Of a stretch of DNA of 47,626 nt, positions 25,233 through 32,953 are shown one piece after another; position 1 is the stretch's first letter; each line of letters opens with the position of its first letter. Where the stretch lies: assembly GCA_021800035.1 (NCBI GenBank), contig JAJYZJ010000009.1, positions 1 through 47,626 of the forward strand, in the 5' to 3' direction. A model generated the notes under the pieces. That model ran no database searches and was not told where the DNA came from. It saw only the letters and a list, made by a program, of their open reading frames with translations. This DNA comes from an archaeon. GTDB lineage: Archaea; Thermoproteota; Thermoprotei_A; Marsarchaeales; Marsarchaeaceae. The position numbers and the translations under genes are program-made.

Positions 25233-25951
25233 GGTACTCAGATTTCAAAGAAGGGATTTGGGGGTTCGAACAAGAGAACTGGTTCGGAGAGATTGTCTAC
25301 TTCGAGACCCTGAGCCGGCTCCGGCCCTTTGGACTTGACACAGAGAGGTTGACGAAGGACGAAGTGGAGGGGGTCATCAGGATGTTTCTTCTACAATGGG
25401 GACAGATGGCCCGAGCAATCAATCGGAAAGACACTGATTGGAATCAAATGTTGTCCAAACTCAAAGGAATTTCAAACGTCCTGAAGGAGCTTGGGAAGGA
25501 GAGCATCCTGAACGCGGATTTGGAATCAAAAAAGGAACTAATCTTAGAGGCGTATGGGGGTCTTCACTGTATAAAACACTTCGGAGCAACCTCCATCCCC
25601 AAGATCCTTCATCTCCTGAACCCCGAACTCTTCGTTATGTGGGATGAGAGAATCAGGGCCAACGAGAACAACAGGTTAGGCTTCGACTTGGTTGATGGGG
25701 AACCCCAGAAATTTACCAAAGCTCCATGCGGTTATCTAAAGTACCTGCGCGCGTGCCAAGACGAGGCCAGAATGGCCTTGGAAGAGGGAAAACGAACGAC
25801 ATCGGATTCATTGTGTGAAGTCTTACGCAGGCTATTGGCGGAAAGACCGGAAGTCGAACCCGAGAAGCTTGGCTCAAAATACTCGTGCAAAACCCTTGCG
25901 AAACTGATAGACGAGTACAATTGGTGGAGGGCGAACAGATGGTGCGGGTGA
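25229..25951 (+). CDS. Hypothetical helical protein, third gene of the cluster
   Basis: 240 residues from GTG 25229. Mostly alpha-helical: EQENWFGEIVYFETLSRLRP, GVIRMFLLQWGQMARAINRK, then a striking block LHCIKHFGATSIPKILHLLN with PELFVMWDERIRANENN. The motif G-A-T-x-x-x-K-x-L-H-x-L-x-P-x-L-F-x-M-W-D recurs in uncharacterised proteins of defence-like loci in my memory, but I can name no family number. C-terminus: LAKLIDEYNWWRANRWCG. No catalytic residues I can point to. The stop lies in a perfect inverted repeat at 25948-25965. Confidence 0.65.
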   Translation: MRYSDFKEGIWGFEQENWFGEIVYFETLSRLRPFGLDTERLTKDEVEGVIRMFLLQWGQMARAINRKDTDWNQMLSKLKGISNVLKELGKESILNADLESKKELILEAYGGLHCIKHFGATSIPKILHLLNPELFVMWDERIRANENNRLGFDLVDGEPQKFTKAPCGYLKYLRACQDEARMALEEGKRTTSDSLCEVLRRLLAERPEVEPEKLGSKYSCKTLAKLIDEYNWWRANRWCG

Positions 25952-25965
25952 ATAATTGTATTCAC
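25948..25965. promoter_or_regulatory. Perfect inverted repeat GTGAATA-ATTG-TATTCAC
   Basis: Seven-base perfect arms around ATTG, overlapping the stop codon of the preceding gene. Could be an operator or a weak terminator hairpin; no T-tract follows. Confidence 0.35.
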
Positions 25966-26121
25966 AGCCAGCGCCCTTCGCTTTCACCTTGCCTCGAAAC
26001 GGGGCCCACACACTATGGTCGCTCGGGGGTGTGGCCGGTGCAGGCTCGCCGGGGAGAGGGGATAGAACTGGACTCACATGGCAGAACAAGGGTGATTTCG
26101 GTAAGGGTACCACCAAAGTGA

Positions 26122-26679
26122 GTGACGTATACTCCTTACTCTTGGGGACACGAAGGATTCGTCGCCCGTGCCAGAGTGAGCCAGAATGCTGTGCAAAAGA
26201 CTAAAACTCTAGCCAAACGAAAGGGTGTGGGGAGAATTGGACGAGGACACGAATTGAATCCCAAGAGACTCAAGTGGTTGGCGATTCTGGTCGTCCTCGT
26301 TGTCGTGTGCCTCTTCCTAATTCTAGTGACTCCGTGGCTACTTCTCAGGGTTCCGGGATTCTATTTCTTTTGGTCGATTGGATTGTCTGCGGTCGCCTCT
26401 TACATGCTGACCGACTTCGCCGAGCGTAGAGTATTCGGATGGCTTCAGACAAAGCTTGGCATGCAATATCAGAATATGCAAGTGGTAACTTTCGTCGAAG
26501 TGATTTTTTCTATGGCCGTTCTGACTTCTCTCCTAGATTACGCGTTTGACCGGTTGCTTGCGAACCACATCGACCTCCTTCTGATTCTCGTCTACCCGCC
26601 GATAATCGGCTTGGGGACAATCTACTATCTCAAAGTTTACAGGTTGAACCCAAGGAAGATGAGTATGCTCACTCCCTGA
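26122..26679 (+). CDS. Hypothetical membrane protein
   Basis: 185 residues from GTG 26122; a later start near the basic segment KRKGVGRIGRG is possible. Hydrophobic spans: WLAILVVLVVVCLFLILVTP, FYFFWSIGLSAVASYML, VVTFVEVIFSMAVLTSLL and HIDLLLILVYPPIIGLGTI, so about four helices, with basic loops (ERRVFGWLQTKLG). Nothing identifies a family. Converges on the zinc-ribbon gene at 26684-27577. Confidence 0.6.
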   Translation: MTYTPYSWGHEGFVARARVSQNAVQKTKTLAKRKGVGRIGRGHELNPKRLKWLAILVVLVVVCLFLILVTPWLLLRVPGFYFFWSIGLSAVASYMLTDFAERRVFGWLQTKLGMQYQNMQVVTFVEVIFSMAVLTSLLDYAFDRLLANHIDLLLILVYPPIIGLGTIYYLKVYRLNPRKMSMLTP

Positions 26680-26683
26680 TGCC

Positions 26684-27577
26684 CTATGCCTTATAGTACG
26701 CCACAGCAGTGTTTTCCCTTATTGAGCTCGAGGACTCGTACTTACGTCCATATACCTTTCCTTTGTCGTTCTTGAGGAAGGTGTAGGTGAGAATTGGAAG
26801 TCTGAGGGCTTCATCTGCTACAATCGACCCGTCGGCGTTCACCCTCAACTTACCCGCATCATACGCGCTTCTAATCACTCGGATTCTCTCATCGACCACT
26901 TTGAGAAACGTGGCGCGGTCCCTTTTCCAACATTCAGCCCTGTATTGCGAGAAACCAAAGATGGCCCAAGGCACTAAATTCTGAAATGTCTTAAACGCGT
27001 GTTCGGCGCTCGCGTTAAGAGTCTTGCTATCCCCTAATTCGCTAAGCAGCCCAATTTGCCTGTCTGGCCTGACTATCAACGTAATCTTCCATCTGGTAGC
27101 AGTAGTGACGACCCCCAACCACTTCCTCGTTCTCTTCGTGGGGAAGACCCAAGCGATATCCGTTGCTCGGAATCCATCATACCCTCCGGAGAGTTTCTTC
27201 TTAACAAACCAACCCTCGCTGATGCTGTACCCTCCGATTCTGTTCCCGGGTGAGATTGAATTTAATCCAGCTGCAACCGTCTCAAAAGGTGCGACCCCCA
27301 ACGCGTCGTGGATTGACGGAACATCCAACCCCGCAAGAGCAATTCCATCCTTAGAGGGTCCAAGGGAACTTCCTACCGGGTCCATCCAAGGAGTGTCCTG
27401 AGGTTTCGCTACATATTCGGGCTCAACATCGGATGGCGGTGACGACATTTCCGCGGCTGGTTGCAGCGCAGAATCAACTGAAGTTGTTGGGGGCGTTTCC
27501 TCGAGCTTGAACGCACAGTATGGGCAGAATCTTGGAGATGAAACGGGGATCTCTCTGCCGCAATTGGTGCACCACAT
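26684..27577 (-). CDS. Zinc-ribbon protein with a soluble unknown domain
   Basis: 297 residues. The N-terminus is a classic zinc ribbon, MWCTNCGREIPVSSPRFCPY, with CxxC-x12-CxxC. A Pro/Ser-rich linker of about 70 residues follows, then a domain with RIGGYSISEGWFVKKKLSGG and DIAWVFPTKRTRKWLGVVTT, TRWKITLIVRPDRQIGLLSE, that resembles a PH-like beta domain, then helices. On the minus strand a TATA box CTTATATGAC (about 27606-27617) lies near 30 bases before the ATG, so the message is almost leaderless. Family not recognised. Confidence 0.7.
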   Translation of the reverse strand: MWCTNCGREIPVSSPRFCPYCAFKLEETPPTTSVDSALQPAAEMSSPPSDVEPEYVAKPQDTPWMDPVGSSLGPSKDGIALAGLDVPSIHDALGVAPFETVAAGLNSISPGNRIGGYSISEGWFVKKKLSGGYDGFRATDIAWVFPTKRTRKWLGVVTTATRWKITLIVRPDRQIGLLSELGDSKTLNASAEHAFKTFQNLVPWAIFGFSQYRAECWKRDRATFLKVVDERIRVIRSAYDAGKLRVNADGSIVADEALRLPILTYTFLKNDKGKVYGRKYESSSSIRENTAVAYYKA

Positions 27578-27758
27578 CGCGGCCGCATCTAACGTAGTGT
27601 CACTGTCATATAAGTAAGTGTTTGGCCTTCCCTAATCTCGTTTCGTAACTGCTCTGGGAATATTTTCGTCGCGTCTTTAACTTCGGTAGCTCTCAACATC
27701 AATCGAGCGGGCTCGGCAGCACCTCAGCAGGAAGAAGACAGCCAATGTCCAGCGCGGC

Positions 27759-28196
27759 GTGTCCCCAAGCAAGGTCAGGGAGCTCACAGACAAGGTCGAG
27801 GAGCTCGGTCCGGAAATATCTGGGCTGAAGCGCCGGATCTTTCTATACGAGAACTCGCCTTCCACGAAGAACTTGCTCCTCTACAGGGAGCTGAGGAGGA
27901 GCAGGCGGAACGGGGGGGAGGGCAGCGGTGCCGCGCCGAGGGAGCCGGGCAGGAAGGACGGCCACTAGGGCGTCACACAGGTCTTCGGGCCGACCGGCCA
28001 GGTCTTCCATGCGATGGAGAGGTGCCCGCGGTGCTACTCGACGACCGGCCTCTCGGTCGCGTCGACGGAGAAAAGGACAGTCGCGGATGTCCCCGAGCCG
28101 CTTCCGCACACAGTGGAGGAGCACGTCATCAACGTCTACAGCTACTCCAGATGGGGAGCGGATGACTTGCTTCCCGAGTCCGTCGGGACGGCTTAG
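27759..28196 (+). pseudogene. IS66-like transposase N-terminus, interrupted and truncated
   Basis: One frame reads SKVRELTDKVEELGPEISGL, KRRIFLYENSPSTKN, GAAPREPGRKDGH, then TAG at 27966-27968, then GVTQVFGPTGQVFHAMERCP, RCYSTTGLSVASTEKRTVAD and VPEPLPHTVEEHVINVYSYS to a stop at 28196. This is the coiled-coil plus zinc-finger head of IS66-type transposases (L-x-x-Y-E-N-x-H/S-x-P-S, then GRKPGHKGVT, then CPRCGS, then TEKRTVTDIPEP). The TAG replaces the Lys of GHKG. The DDE catalytic domain is absent. Insertion-sequence debris next to the second AbiE locus. Confidence 0.6.
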
Positions 28197-28350
28197 CTGG
28201 GTTCCTTTTCTACTTTTGAGAAAGCGCCCCGAGGAGAGCGAATTGCCGCCTTTTCTTCTGTACGAATCGAAAAAGGTTCAATGGCAAGAAATGGCTCTCT
28301 CAGCATAGCTAGGTAGACGAGAAGCCTGATCCAAGCGTGCCAGAATACTT

Positions 28351-28389
28351 TATATCATAATGTTCCCAAAAGAGGAACAATGTGATATG
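28351..28389 (+). promoter_or_regulatory. Palindromic operator overlapping the TATA box of the second AbiEi gene
   Basis: Arms TATATCATAATGTTCC (28351-28366) and GGAACAATGTGATATG (28374-28389) pair at about 13 of 16 positions around a 7-base spacer. The TATA element CTTTATAT (28348-28355) lies within the left arm and ATG is at 28391. Same design as the first AbiE operator but a different sequence. Confidence 0.6.
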
Positions 28390-28390
28390 A

Positions 28391-29026
28391 ATGACAATTA
28401 GCCTATTACTCAAGAAGCTAATGATAGAGAACAAGGAATTCGTCACCTCGGGGGAGCTGAAGGAATACTGCAAGTCGACGAGGGTGAGCTACGTCTCAGC
28501 GGTCAGGTACTTCATCAAGAAGAGATACATCGTGCGGATATTCAGGGGGGTCTTCTACCTCAAATCGCTGGAGGAGCTCAAGCTCGGAAGGAGCAGGTAC
28601 AGCCATCTGGAGTTGGTTTCGAAGGGGCTAGAAATCAAGGGCATCAAGAATTGGTACTTCGGGCTGCACAGCGCCCTGAAGCTGAACAACATGACGCATG
28701 AGCACTTCTCCATCGAGGAGGTCGTGAGCGACTCGATCTTTAGGCGGAAGCCCGTGAGCATCGCGGGCTACAGCTTCAGATTCGTAAAGCTTTCATCCAG
28801 ATTGCTCGGGTTCGGGGTGGTGGATGAGGGCGGCATAAGGCACTCCGACCCCGAAAAGACGATTCTCGACTTCGTTTATGTCTGGAGATACAATGGCATT
28901 CCTTCGGGAAAAATCATCTCTGATGCCTCCGAGTGGTCCAGAGGGACGTCTAGAGCGAGGCTGCTGGAATACGCGCGCAACTATCCGCAGACGGTTCTCG
29001 CGACCATAGAGCGGCTAGTCAAGTGA
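28391..29026 (+). CDS. AbiEi-like antitoxin / regulator (second locus)
   Basis: 211 residues. The N-terminal winged helix is ENKEFVTSGELKEYCKSTRV, SYVSAVRYFIKKRYIVRIFR and the wing GVFYLKSLEEL. The C-terminal domain has NWYFGLHSALKLNNMTHEHF, VVDEGGIRHSDPEKTILDFV and YVWRYNG, the AbiEi layout in which an E-K-T/A-x-x-D block follows the strands. It belongs to another subfamily than the gene at 18964-19758 and is shorter. A palindrome covers its promoter. The stop overlaps the start of a toxin gene (GTGA) that is cut short after 50 codons, so this antitoxin is now an orphan. Confidence 0.78.
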   Translation: MTISLLLKKLMIENKEFVTSGELKEYCKSTRVSYVSAVRYFIKKRYIVRIFRGVFYLKSLEELKLGRSRYSHLELVSKGLEIKGIKNWYFGLHSALKLNNMTHEHFSIEEVVSDSIFRRKPVSIAGYSFRFVKLSSRLLGFGVVDEGGIRHSDPEKTILDFVYVWRYNGIPSGKIISDASEWSRGTSRARLLEYARNYPQTVLATIERLVK

Positions 29027-29175
29027 AGATCGATTTCATCAACGAAATCGCGCAGAGGTCAGCCGTGGGAAGAAGAGACTTGGTAGAGAAGGACACGCTC
29101 CTTCACCAGACCCTGACCGCCCTCGCCAAGGACGCTCTCTTCTCCAGCCGATTCAGCTCTTTGCAGCTAGAATGA
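29023..29175 (+). pseudogene. Truncated AbiEii-like toxin
   Basis: From GTG 29023: MKIDFINEIAQRSAVGRRDL, VEKDTLLHQTLTALAKDALF, then SSRFSSLQLE and TGA. The V-E-K-D-x-L-L-H motif is the standard N-terminus of AbiEii nucleotidyltransferases. The next expected block, the GG strand and D-x-D active site, is absent, so the toxin is dead. The break lies directly before the integrase-like remnant on the other strand. Confidence 0.65.
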
Positions 29176-29190
29176 TAATCTTGTTCCTTC

Positions 29191-29547
29191 CTAGGAGGGA
29201 ACCTCCACAATCGCTTGGCCGTAAGGAAACGAGGCCACACACTCGTAACCCTGCCCAGTGCAGGACCTGACCTCCTGGACTGGGGTCACCCTATGGTTCG
29301 CGCCGCTACCAGTCATCATTCCAACGAGCCTCTGCATTACTGCGTTCTGAAGCTCCCCGTGACTCATCTCATCTGGATTCATCTTCTCGGCCTCCTCTTT
29401 CTTGAATCCTGCTGCGATGGGGAATCGCTCCCTCAGGGCCTTCCTTGTCTGTTCTTCGTCCGCGGTTTCAGCCCTTGTTGAGAGCAGGGGCCCGCACTCC
29501 TTGCAGGCATCCCTCAGTTCGTCAATCATCGAAGTGAATCCTCTCAT
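29191..29547 (-). pseudogene. Possible tail of an archaeal tyrosine integrase
   Basis: 118 residues. The part NPDEMSHGELQNAVMQRLVG, MMTGSGANHRVTPVQEVRSC and GYECVASFPYGQAIVEVPS resembles the non-catalytic tails of archaeal tyrosine recombinases. There an E-M-S-x-E-E-L block is followed by the M-T-G-N-x-S region and a closing W/Y-E-x-V-A-x-L-P-x-G-x-A-I/V strand. No R-H-x-x-R-Y catalytic core is present. The first 45 residues carry one CKECG pair. It may be only a remnant or an unrelated small protein; the comparison is from memory. Confidence 0.35.
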
Positions 29548-29599
29548 AAAAAGGGGATAAAGGTTCGCTCGCGCTTGATCTGAACCGTTCGCTCCATGC

Positions 29600-29977
29600 C
29601 TACTCCATGGATTCGTTGAACGCGGCCGTGTCGAAGTAGATTGCGACAGAGTCGAGCTTCCCCTCTTTCATCTTCCAGAGCTCGGCGACTCTTGACGTGA
29701 AAGCCTTCCCCTTGGGAGAGACCACGTCATAATTCACGAGCGCGAATCCGGTGTTACCTTCTGCGATCATCTCCTCGACCTCGAGCCCCCTGACCAGCTT
29801 GAAGAAGCTGTTGTTCACGTAGGCCTCTCTACCGCTGCTCCCCCTCGCGATCGTCCCGCTCAGGACGAAGTTCTCCGAGAGAAGATCGCCCCAACCGCCC
29901 CCTTTGGCCACGCGGTCGTAGTAGTTTTTCAGGAGCGCTTTGATACCTTGCGGATTCTCCAGTTCTTTTCTTTGCAT
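29600..29977 (-). CDS. SnoaL-like / NTF2-fold protein
   Basis: 125 residues. It opens with a helix ALLKNYYDRVAKGG, then WGDLLSENFVLSGTIARGSS and GREAYVNNSFFKLV, and later strands TGFALVNYDVVSPKGKAFTS and VAELWKMKEGKLDSVAIYFD. This is the cone-shaped NTF2/SnoaL fold (helices then a curved sheet, with the W-x-x-x-x-G-K-I-x-x-x-x-x-x-x-D end). Such proteins bind or isomerise small molecules, but no catalytic pair can be assigned. Four bases separate it from the TfoX-like gene upstream, so they form an operon. Function open. Confidence 0.7.
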   Translation of the reverse strand: MQRKELENPQGIKALLKNYYDRVAKGGGWGDLLSENFVLSGTIARGSSGREAYVNNSFFKLVRGLEVEEMIAEGNTGFALVNYDVVSPKGKAFTSRVAELWKMKEGKLDSVAIYFDTAAFNESME

Positions 29978-29981
29978 TCAA

Positions 29982-30362
29982 TCACCTCCTCTTTCCTGAG
30001 CCCTTGAGAGTTGCGTTGTAGTCCAGGGCGAGGCCGACCCAGAACCGCAGGTCCTTCTCTGTCGGGAGCGCCATGGCATCGACAAGCACCCAGCCTCTGT
30101 ACTCGCGACCCTTCATCGTCACCGGGCGGCACCCCGTCCTCGCTACGAGACCTTCCTGGAGCGCAGGGTCGATTCTGCACATGATTCTTGATTCGCGGAC
30201 GCTCAGGCACAGTTTCTCGTTCACCATGAAGCCGACGCTGCCGAACATCCGCTTCTCTCGCACGCTCTTCACTCCGTCCAGCGCGGCCCTCACCCTTGGC
30301 AGGAGTTCTCCGGATTCCTTCTGCGTCGGCGTCGGCATCGACTTCGGACGGTCTCTTGCCAT
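29982..30362 (-). CDS. TfoX/Sxy N-terminal-domain protein
   Basis: 126 residues. After a basic start comes ELLPRVRAALDGVKSVREKR, then MFGSVGFMVNEKLCLSVRES and RIMCRIDPALQEGLVAR, and GREYRGWVLVDAMALPTEKD with a final helix LRFWVGLALDYNATLK. The K-R-M-F-G-x-x-G-F-M-V block is diagnostic of the TfoX N-terminal domain. In bacteria TfoX regulates competence; the archaeal stand-alone domains have no known role. It overlaps nothing and shares an operon with the SnoaL-like gene. Confidence 0.78.
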   Translation of the reverse strand: MARDRPKSMPTPTQKESGELLPRVRAALDGVKSVREKRMFGSVGFMVNEKLCLSVRESRIMCRIDPALQEGLVARTGCRPVTMKGREYRGWVLVDAMALPTEKDLRFWVGLALDYNATLKGSGKRR

Positions 30363-30483
30363 CGAATGGTTTGAAAATCTGGGCCATTATTAATCTTCTT
30401 CAACGCTAGGGTGAAACCCTGAGCGTTGCCGTTGAATCCGTGGCCCCGTGGTCGCCTTTGTGCAGTAGCGTTGGAACTGGTCG

Positions 30484-30953
30484 CTATACCTCATGAGGCG
30501 TTTGTCGTCTCCAGAGTGCCAGGCACTGAAGTCCCCCCTTGCCGGTCAAATCCGGGAGGCAGACCCATGCCAGCTTCTCCTCTAATGCCCTAGCAATCCT
30601 GACATCTTCCATCAGGACTACTCGGCCTTTTTTTGTGAGAGCCAACCTGACCTCGGAAAGGGGCTTCTGGCAGACCGTCGCGCGCGGATCATCCTCAGGG
30701 AGATGAGTTTGGAGGAGAACGAATCTCGGGCTACCCTGATTTATGATAGGAGGTAGGTCTGCGACTAACCAGACATATTCCATCCCTTCAGAGTTTATCT
30801 GTTTGATGAGCAGGAGGGTCTGGCTAGCATGATTGGGAAACCGCCCACTCGAGAGCTTCCCCAACTTCTCGACGAAGGGCTCGGGAGGGTATGTGGACTC
30901 GTGGGTAAGGAAGTATTCTCTGTGCGCAGGACGAACTCCAGCTCAGGAAACAT
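30484..30953 (-). pseudogene. Hypothetical protein with a one-base frame break
   Basis: A strong GAGGAGG lies about ten bases before ATG 30953, which begins MFPELEFVLRTE. The remaining sense continues in the next frame as YFLTHESTYPPEPFVEKLGK, then HASQTLLLIKQINSEGMEYV, PRFVLLQTHLPEDDPRATVC and VRLALTKKGRVVLMEDVRIA to TGA 30484. One extra A at about 30921-30923 joins the parts (RTEKYFLTHES), giving about 156 residues. No family recognised; the alternating hydrophobic strands suggest a compact soluble domain. Confidence 0.45.
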
Positions 30954-31186
30954 CCCGAACACGATCCTCCTCAAACTAGTAGGAGCCGTCGGGACCTCTG
31001 GCCACCGAACCCGAGTCTCTCAAACGTTCAAGGTGTTGGGAGCCCACAAGGAACGACGCATTTATCGCCTCAGCCAGAGTTGTGGGCCTCAGTTTCTTCG
31101 GGCTAATTTCAGCTATGGAGTTTCAATCCGTCGTCGCTGGCCAGCGCGAAGAGAAGCTCGGGAAGTCCCAACAGGTCCCGCCCATC

Positions 31187-31328
31187 GGCGGCCAACCCTT
31201 CCGACGTGGGTTCAGAGTCCTAAGAGAATTGAGTGCGAGAGCGCCCATGGGCGAGCAAGACGGATGCATCTTAGCAAGACAGGCGACGGGGGCTGTGGGC
31301 GATTCTGCCCGATTCGGGCCCGTGGCAT
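31187..31328. repeat. 142-bp direct repeat, copy B
   Basis: Same orientation and about 85 percent identity with 20265-20407 by hand alignment. Similarity stops abruptly at both ends: CCCATC before, GGAGATTC after. The 10.9 kb between the two copies holds the UPF0175/PIN pair, transposase debris, the second AbiE locus and the possible integrase tail. Confidence 0.75.
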
Positions 31329-31850
31329 GGAGATTCGAATCCTGGCAGGGTTGGCATGCCTTCCGGCTCGAACCCTTCGCTGCTCAAAATATCAACTGAG
31401 TAGCGCAACATGCTCGAAGGACACGCAGAGTTCCAACTTTAGGACACAGAGATAGGGCGAGGCACCTAGAAAGTATTGGCATTACATTTAACTACATGAT
31501 AGCGTCAACAAGCTCCGCCGATTCTAGGCCTAGGGTCCACTTGCAAATGATAGCGGGCAAGGTGAGATGCAGTTAATTATCTAAACGAATCTTCTCGCCA
31601 AAGCGCTTACACCCAGGGATTGTCTGGACTGTTGCGAGCAGGTCTAATGGCTAATAGGAGACATTGCAATAGTTTTTGCCGAAATCCTTCGTCGCGGCAA
31701 ACTTCCGAGTATCTTCCGATTCTCTGGATTAACCCGCTATTCAAGGAAATCTTGTCTTCATTATCAAGTCTCTACCGCAGTTGCTGAAGGAGAGATTGAA
31801 ATCCCCGCTGCCTGAAAGAGGCCGTCGAACTATCTCGGCCTCCTCAGGAA
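31329..31850. other. Gap left of the restriction-modification island
   Basis: No gene on either strand. It contains a semi-palindrome CCACTTGCAAATGATAGCGG (31537-31556) that recurs at 36085-36104, and a stretch (31357-31381) similar to parts of 9026-9056 and 10811-10841. Confidence 0.4.
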
Positions 31851-32774
31851 TTAGCGGTGTTTGATACGTTCCCACAAGTCTAAACTCCGGAATTTCTTTA
31901 TCCGATCGCTGGCGACTTGGAGATAGTTCGCGTCGATCTCAAACCCAACGCATGGTTTGTGAAGCCTTAGGCTAGCCATTGCAGTTGTGCCTATGCCCAT
32001 AAACGGATCAAGTATAGTTCTAGCGCGCTCGAGGCCATGAACCTTGATGCACATTTCAGGTAGCGAGACCGGAAAGGTAGATGGGTGGGGTCTTTGGGTC
32101 TCACGGTCCCAGATTGTTTCATACGGTATGAACCAAGTGTTTCCCCTGTCCCTTAAATCCTGTTTTGCTTTTTTCCATCTTCCAATGTTTGACTTGTCTT
32201 GATAGGGGATGCCAACCGCCAGTCTATCGAGTTCCACATCGCCCTCCTTGGTGAAGTGAAAGATGTATTCGTGAGCATCATTGATGAAACGCCTGCTTCC
32301 AATTGGCTTGTAGTGACCAACTGCTATGTCTCCTTTGATATTCTCGTATTTTCCTACATCTTTCTTCGGGATTGCAATTGACTTAATCCAATGTATGGTA
32401 TTTTGCAAAACGAATGTTTCCCTCATTCTCTGGGCAATGTCAAGAGGAATCCAAGGGTCCTTTAGAGTGCCTCCTACGTTCAGGAAGAAAGATCCTTTGT
32501 CTGACAAGACTCGACTCACTGCGACCCCGACGCGCTCAATCCAGTCGAGGTACTCCTTTCGCGGGCGGATATCGTCGTATTTCGTGTACTTGATTCCGAT
32601 GTTATAAGGTGGTGAAGTGACAACCACATCGATGCTTCCGGGTTGAAGTATGTCCCGCATCCCCTTGACGCAATCCTCTTGGTATAACTTGACGCCATTG
32701 AGTTCAAAAAAGGGCGCTACAGTTGATGGAGCTTGCAGAGTATCCTGTGGACCAGTCGTCTTGGGAGGTTCCAT
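31851..32774 (-). CDS. Site-specific DNA methyltransferase, N4-cytosine or N6-adenine, beta-class order
   Basis: 307 residues. Catalytic motif IV is near the N-terminus: [20 protein letters not shown]. The SAM-binding motif I is at the C-terminus, [20 protein letters not shown], followed by GFEIDANY. Motif IV before motif I is the beta-class order, with the recognition region between them (about residues 110-215). TSPPY suggests N4-cytosine but does not exclude N6-adenine. Start ATG 32774; the 180 bases to the divergent second methylase gene hold TATA-like elements for both. Protects the host site from the endonuclease at 34880. Confidence 0.85.
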   Translation of the reverse strand: MEPPKTTGPQDTLQAPSTVAPFFELNGVKLYQEDCVKGMRDILQPGSIDVVVTSPPYNIGIKYTKYDDIRPRKEYLDWIERVGVAVSRVLSDKGSFFLNVGGTLKDPWIPLDIAQRMRETFVLQNTIHWIKSIAIPKKDVGKYENIKGDIAVGHYKPIGSRRFINDAHEYIFHFTKEGDVELDRLAVGIPYQDKSNIGRWKKAKQDLRDRGNTWFIPYETIWDRETQRPHPSTFPVSLPEMCIKVHGLERARTILDPFMGIGTTAMASLRLHKPCVGFEIDANYLQVASDRIKKFRSLDLWERIKHR

Positions 32775-32953
32775 TGCCTCTTCAGCTTCTTAATATTTCG
32801 TCCTTTTTAAGTCCTCGAAGAGGGTTTCCATAATTTGGTGTAACGACACGGATAGAAAATTAGGGGAGCCCAAGATTCGGGGAAAATATAGGTTGTTTTA
32901 TTTAGTGCCAAAGTGATCGTTAACTTTGGAATGAGAAGGGTCAAGGCAACCAG

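Noticed and set aside
14653-27968. Stop-codon recoding (TAG or TAA as sense codons)
   Set aside because: TAG, TAA and TGA all occur inside decayed frames, while intact genes such as dppC and the MFS gene end in TAG; pseudogenes explain it better.
31321-31345. tRNA T-arm GATTCGAATCC
   Set aside because: The flanking five-base stems do not pair and no other arms exist.
32199-32607. Plus-strand ORFs of 60 and 93 codons
   Set aside because: Shadows of the beta-class DNA methyltransferase on the minus strand.
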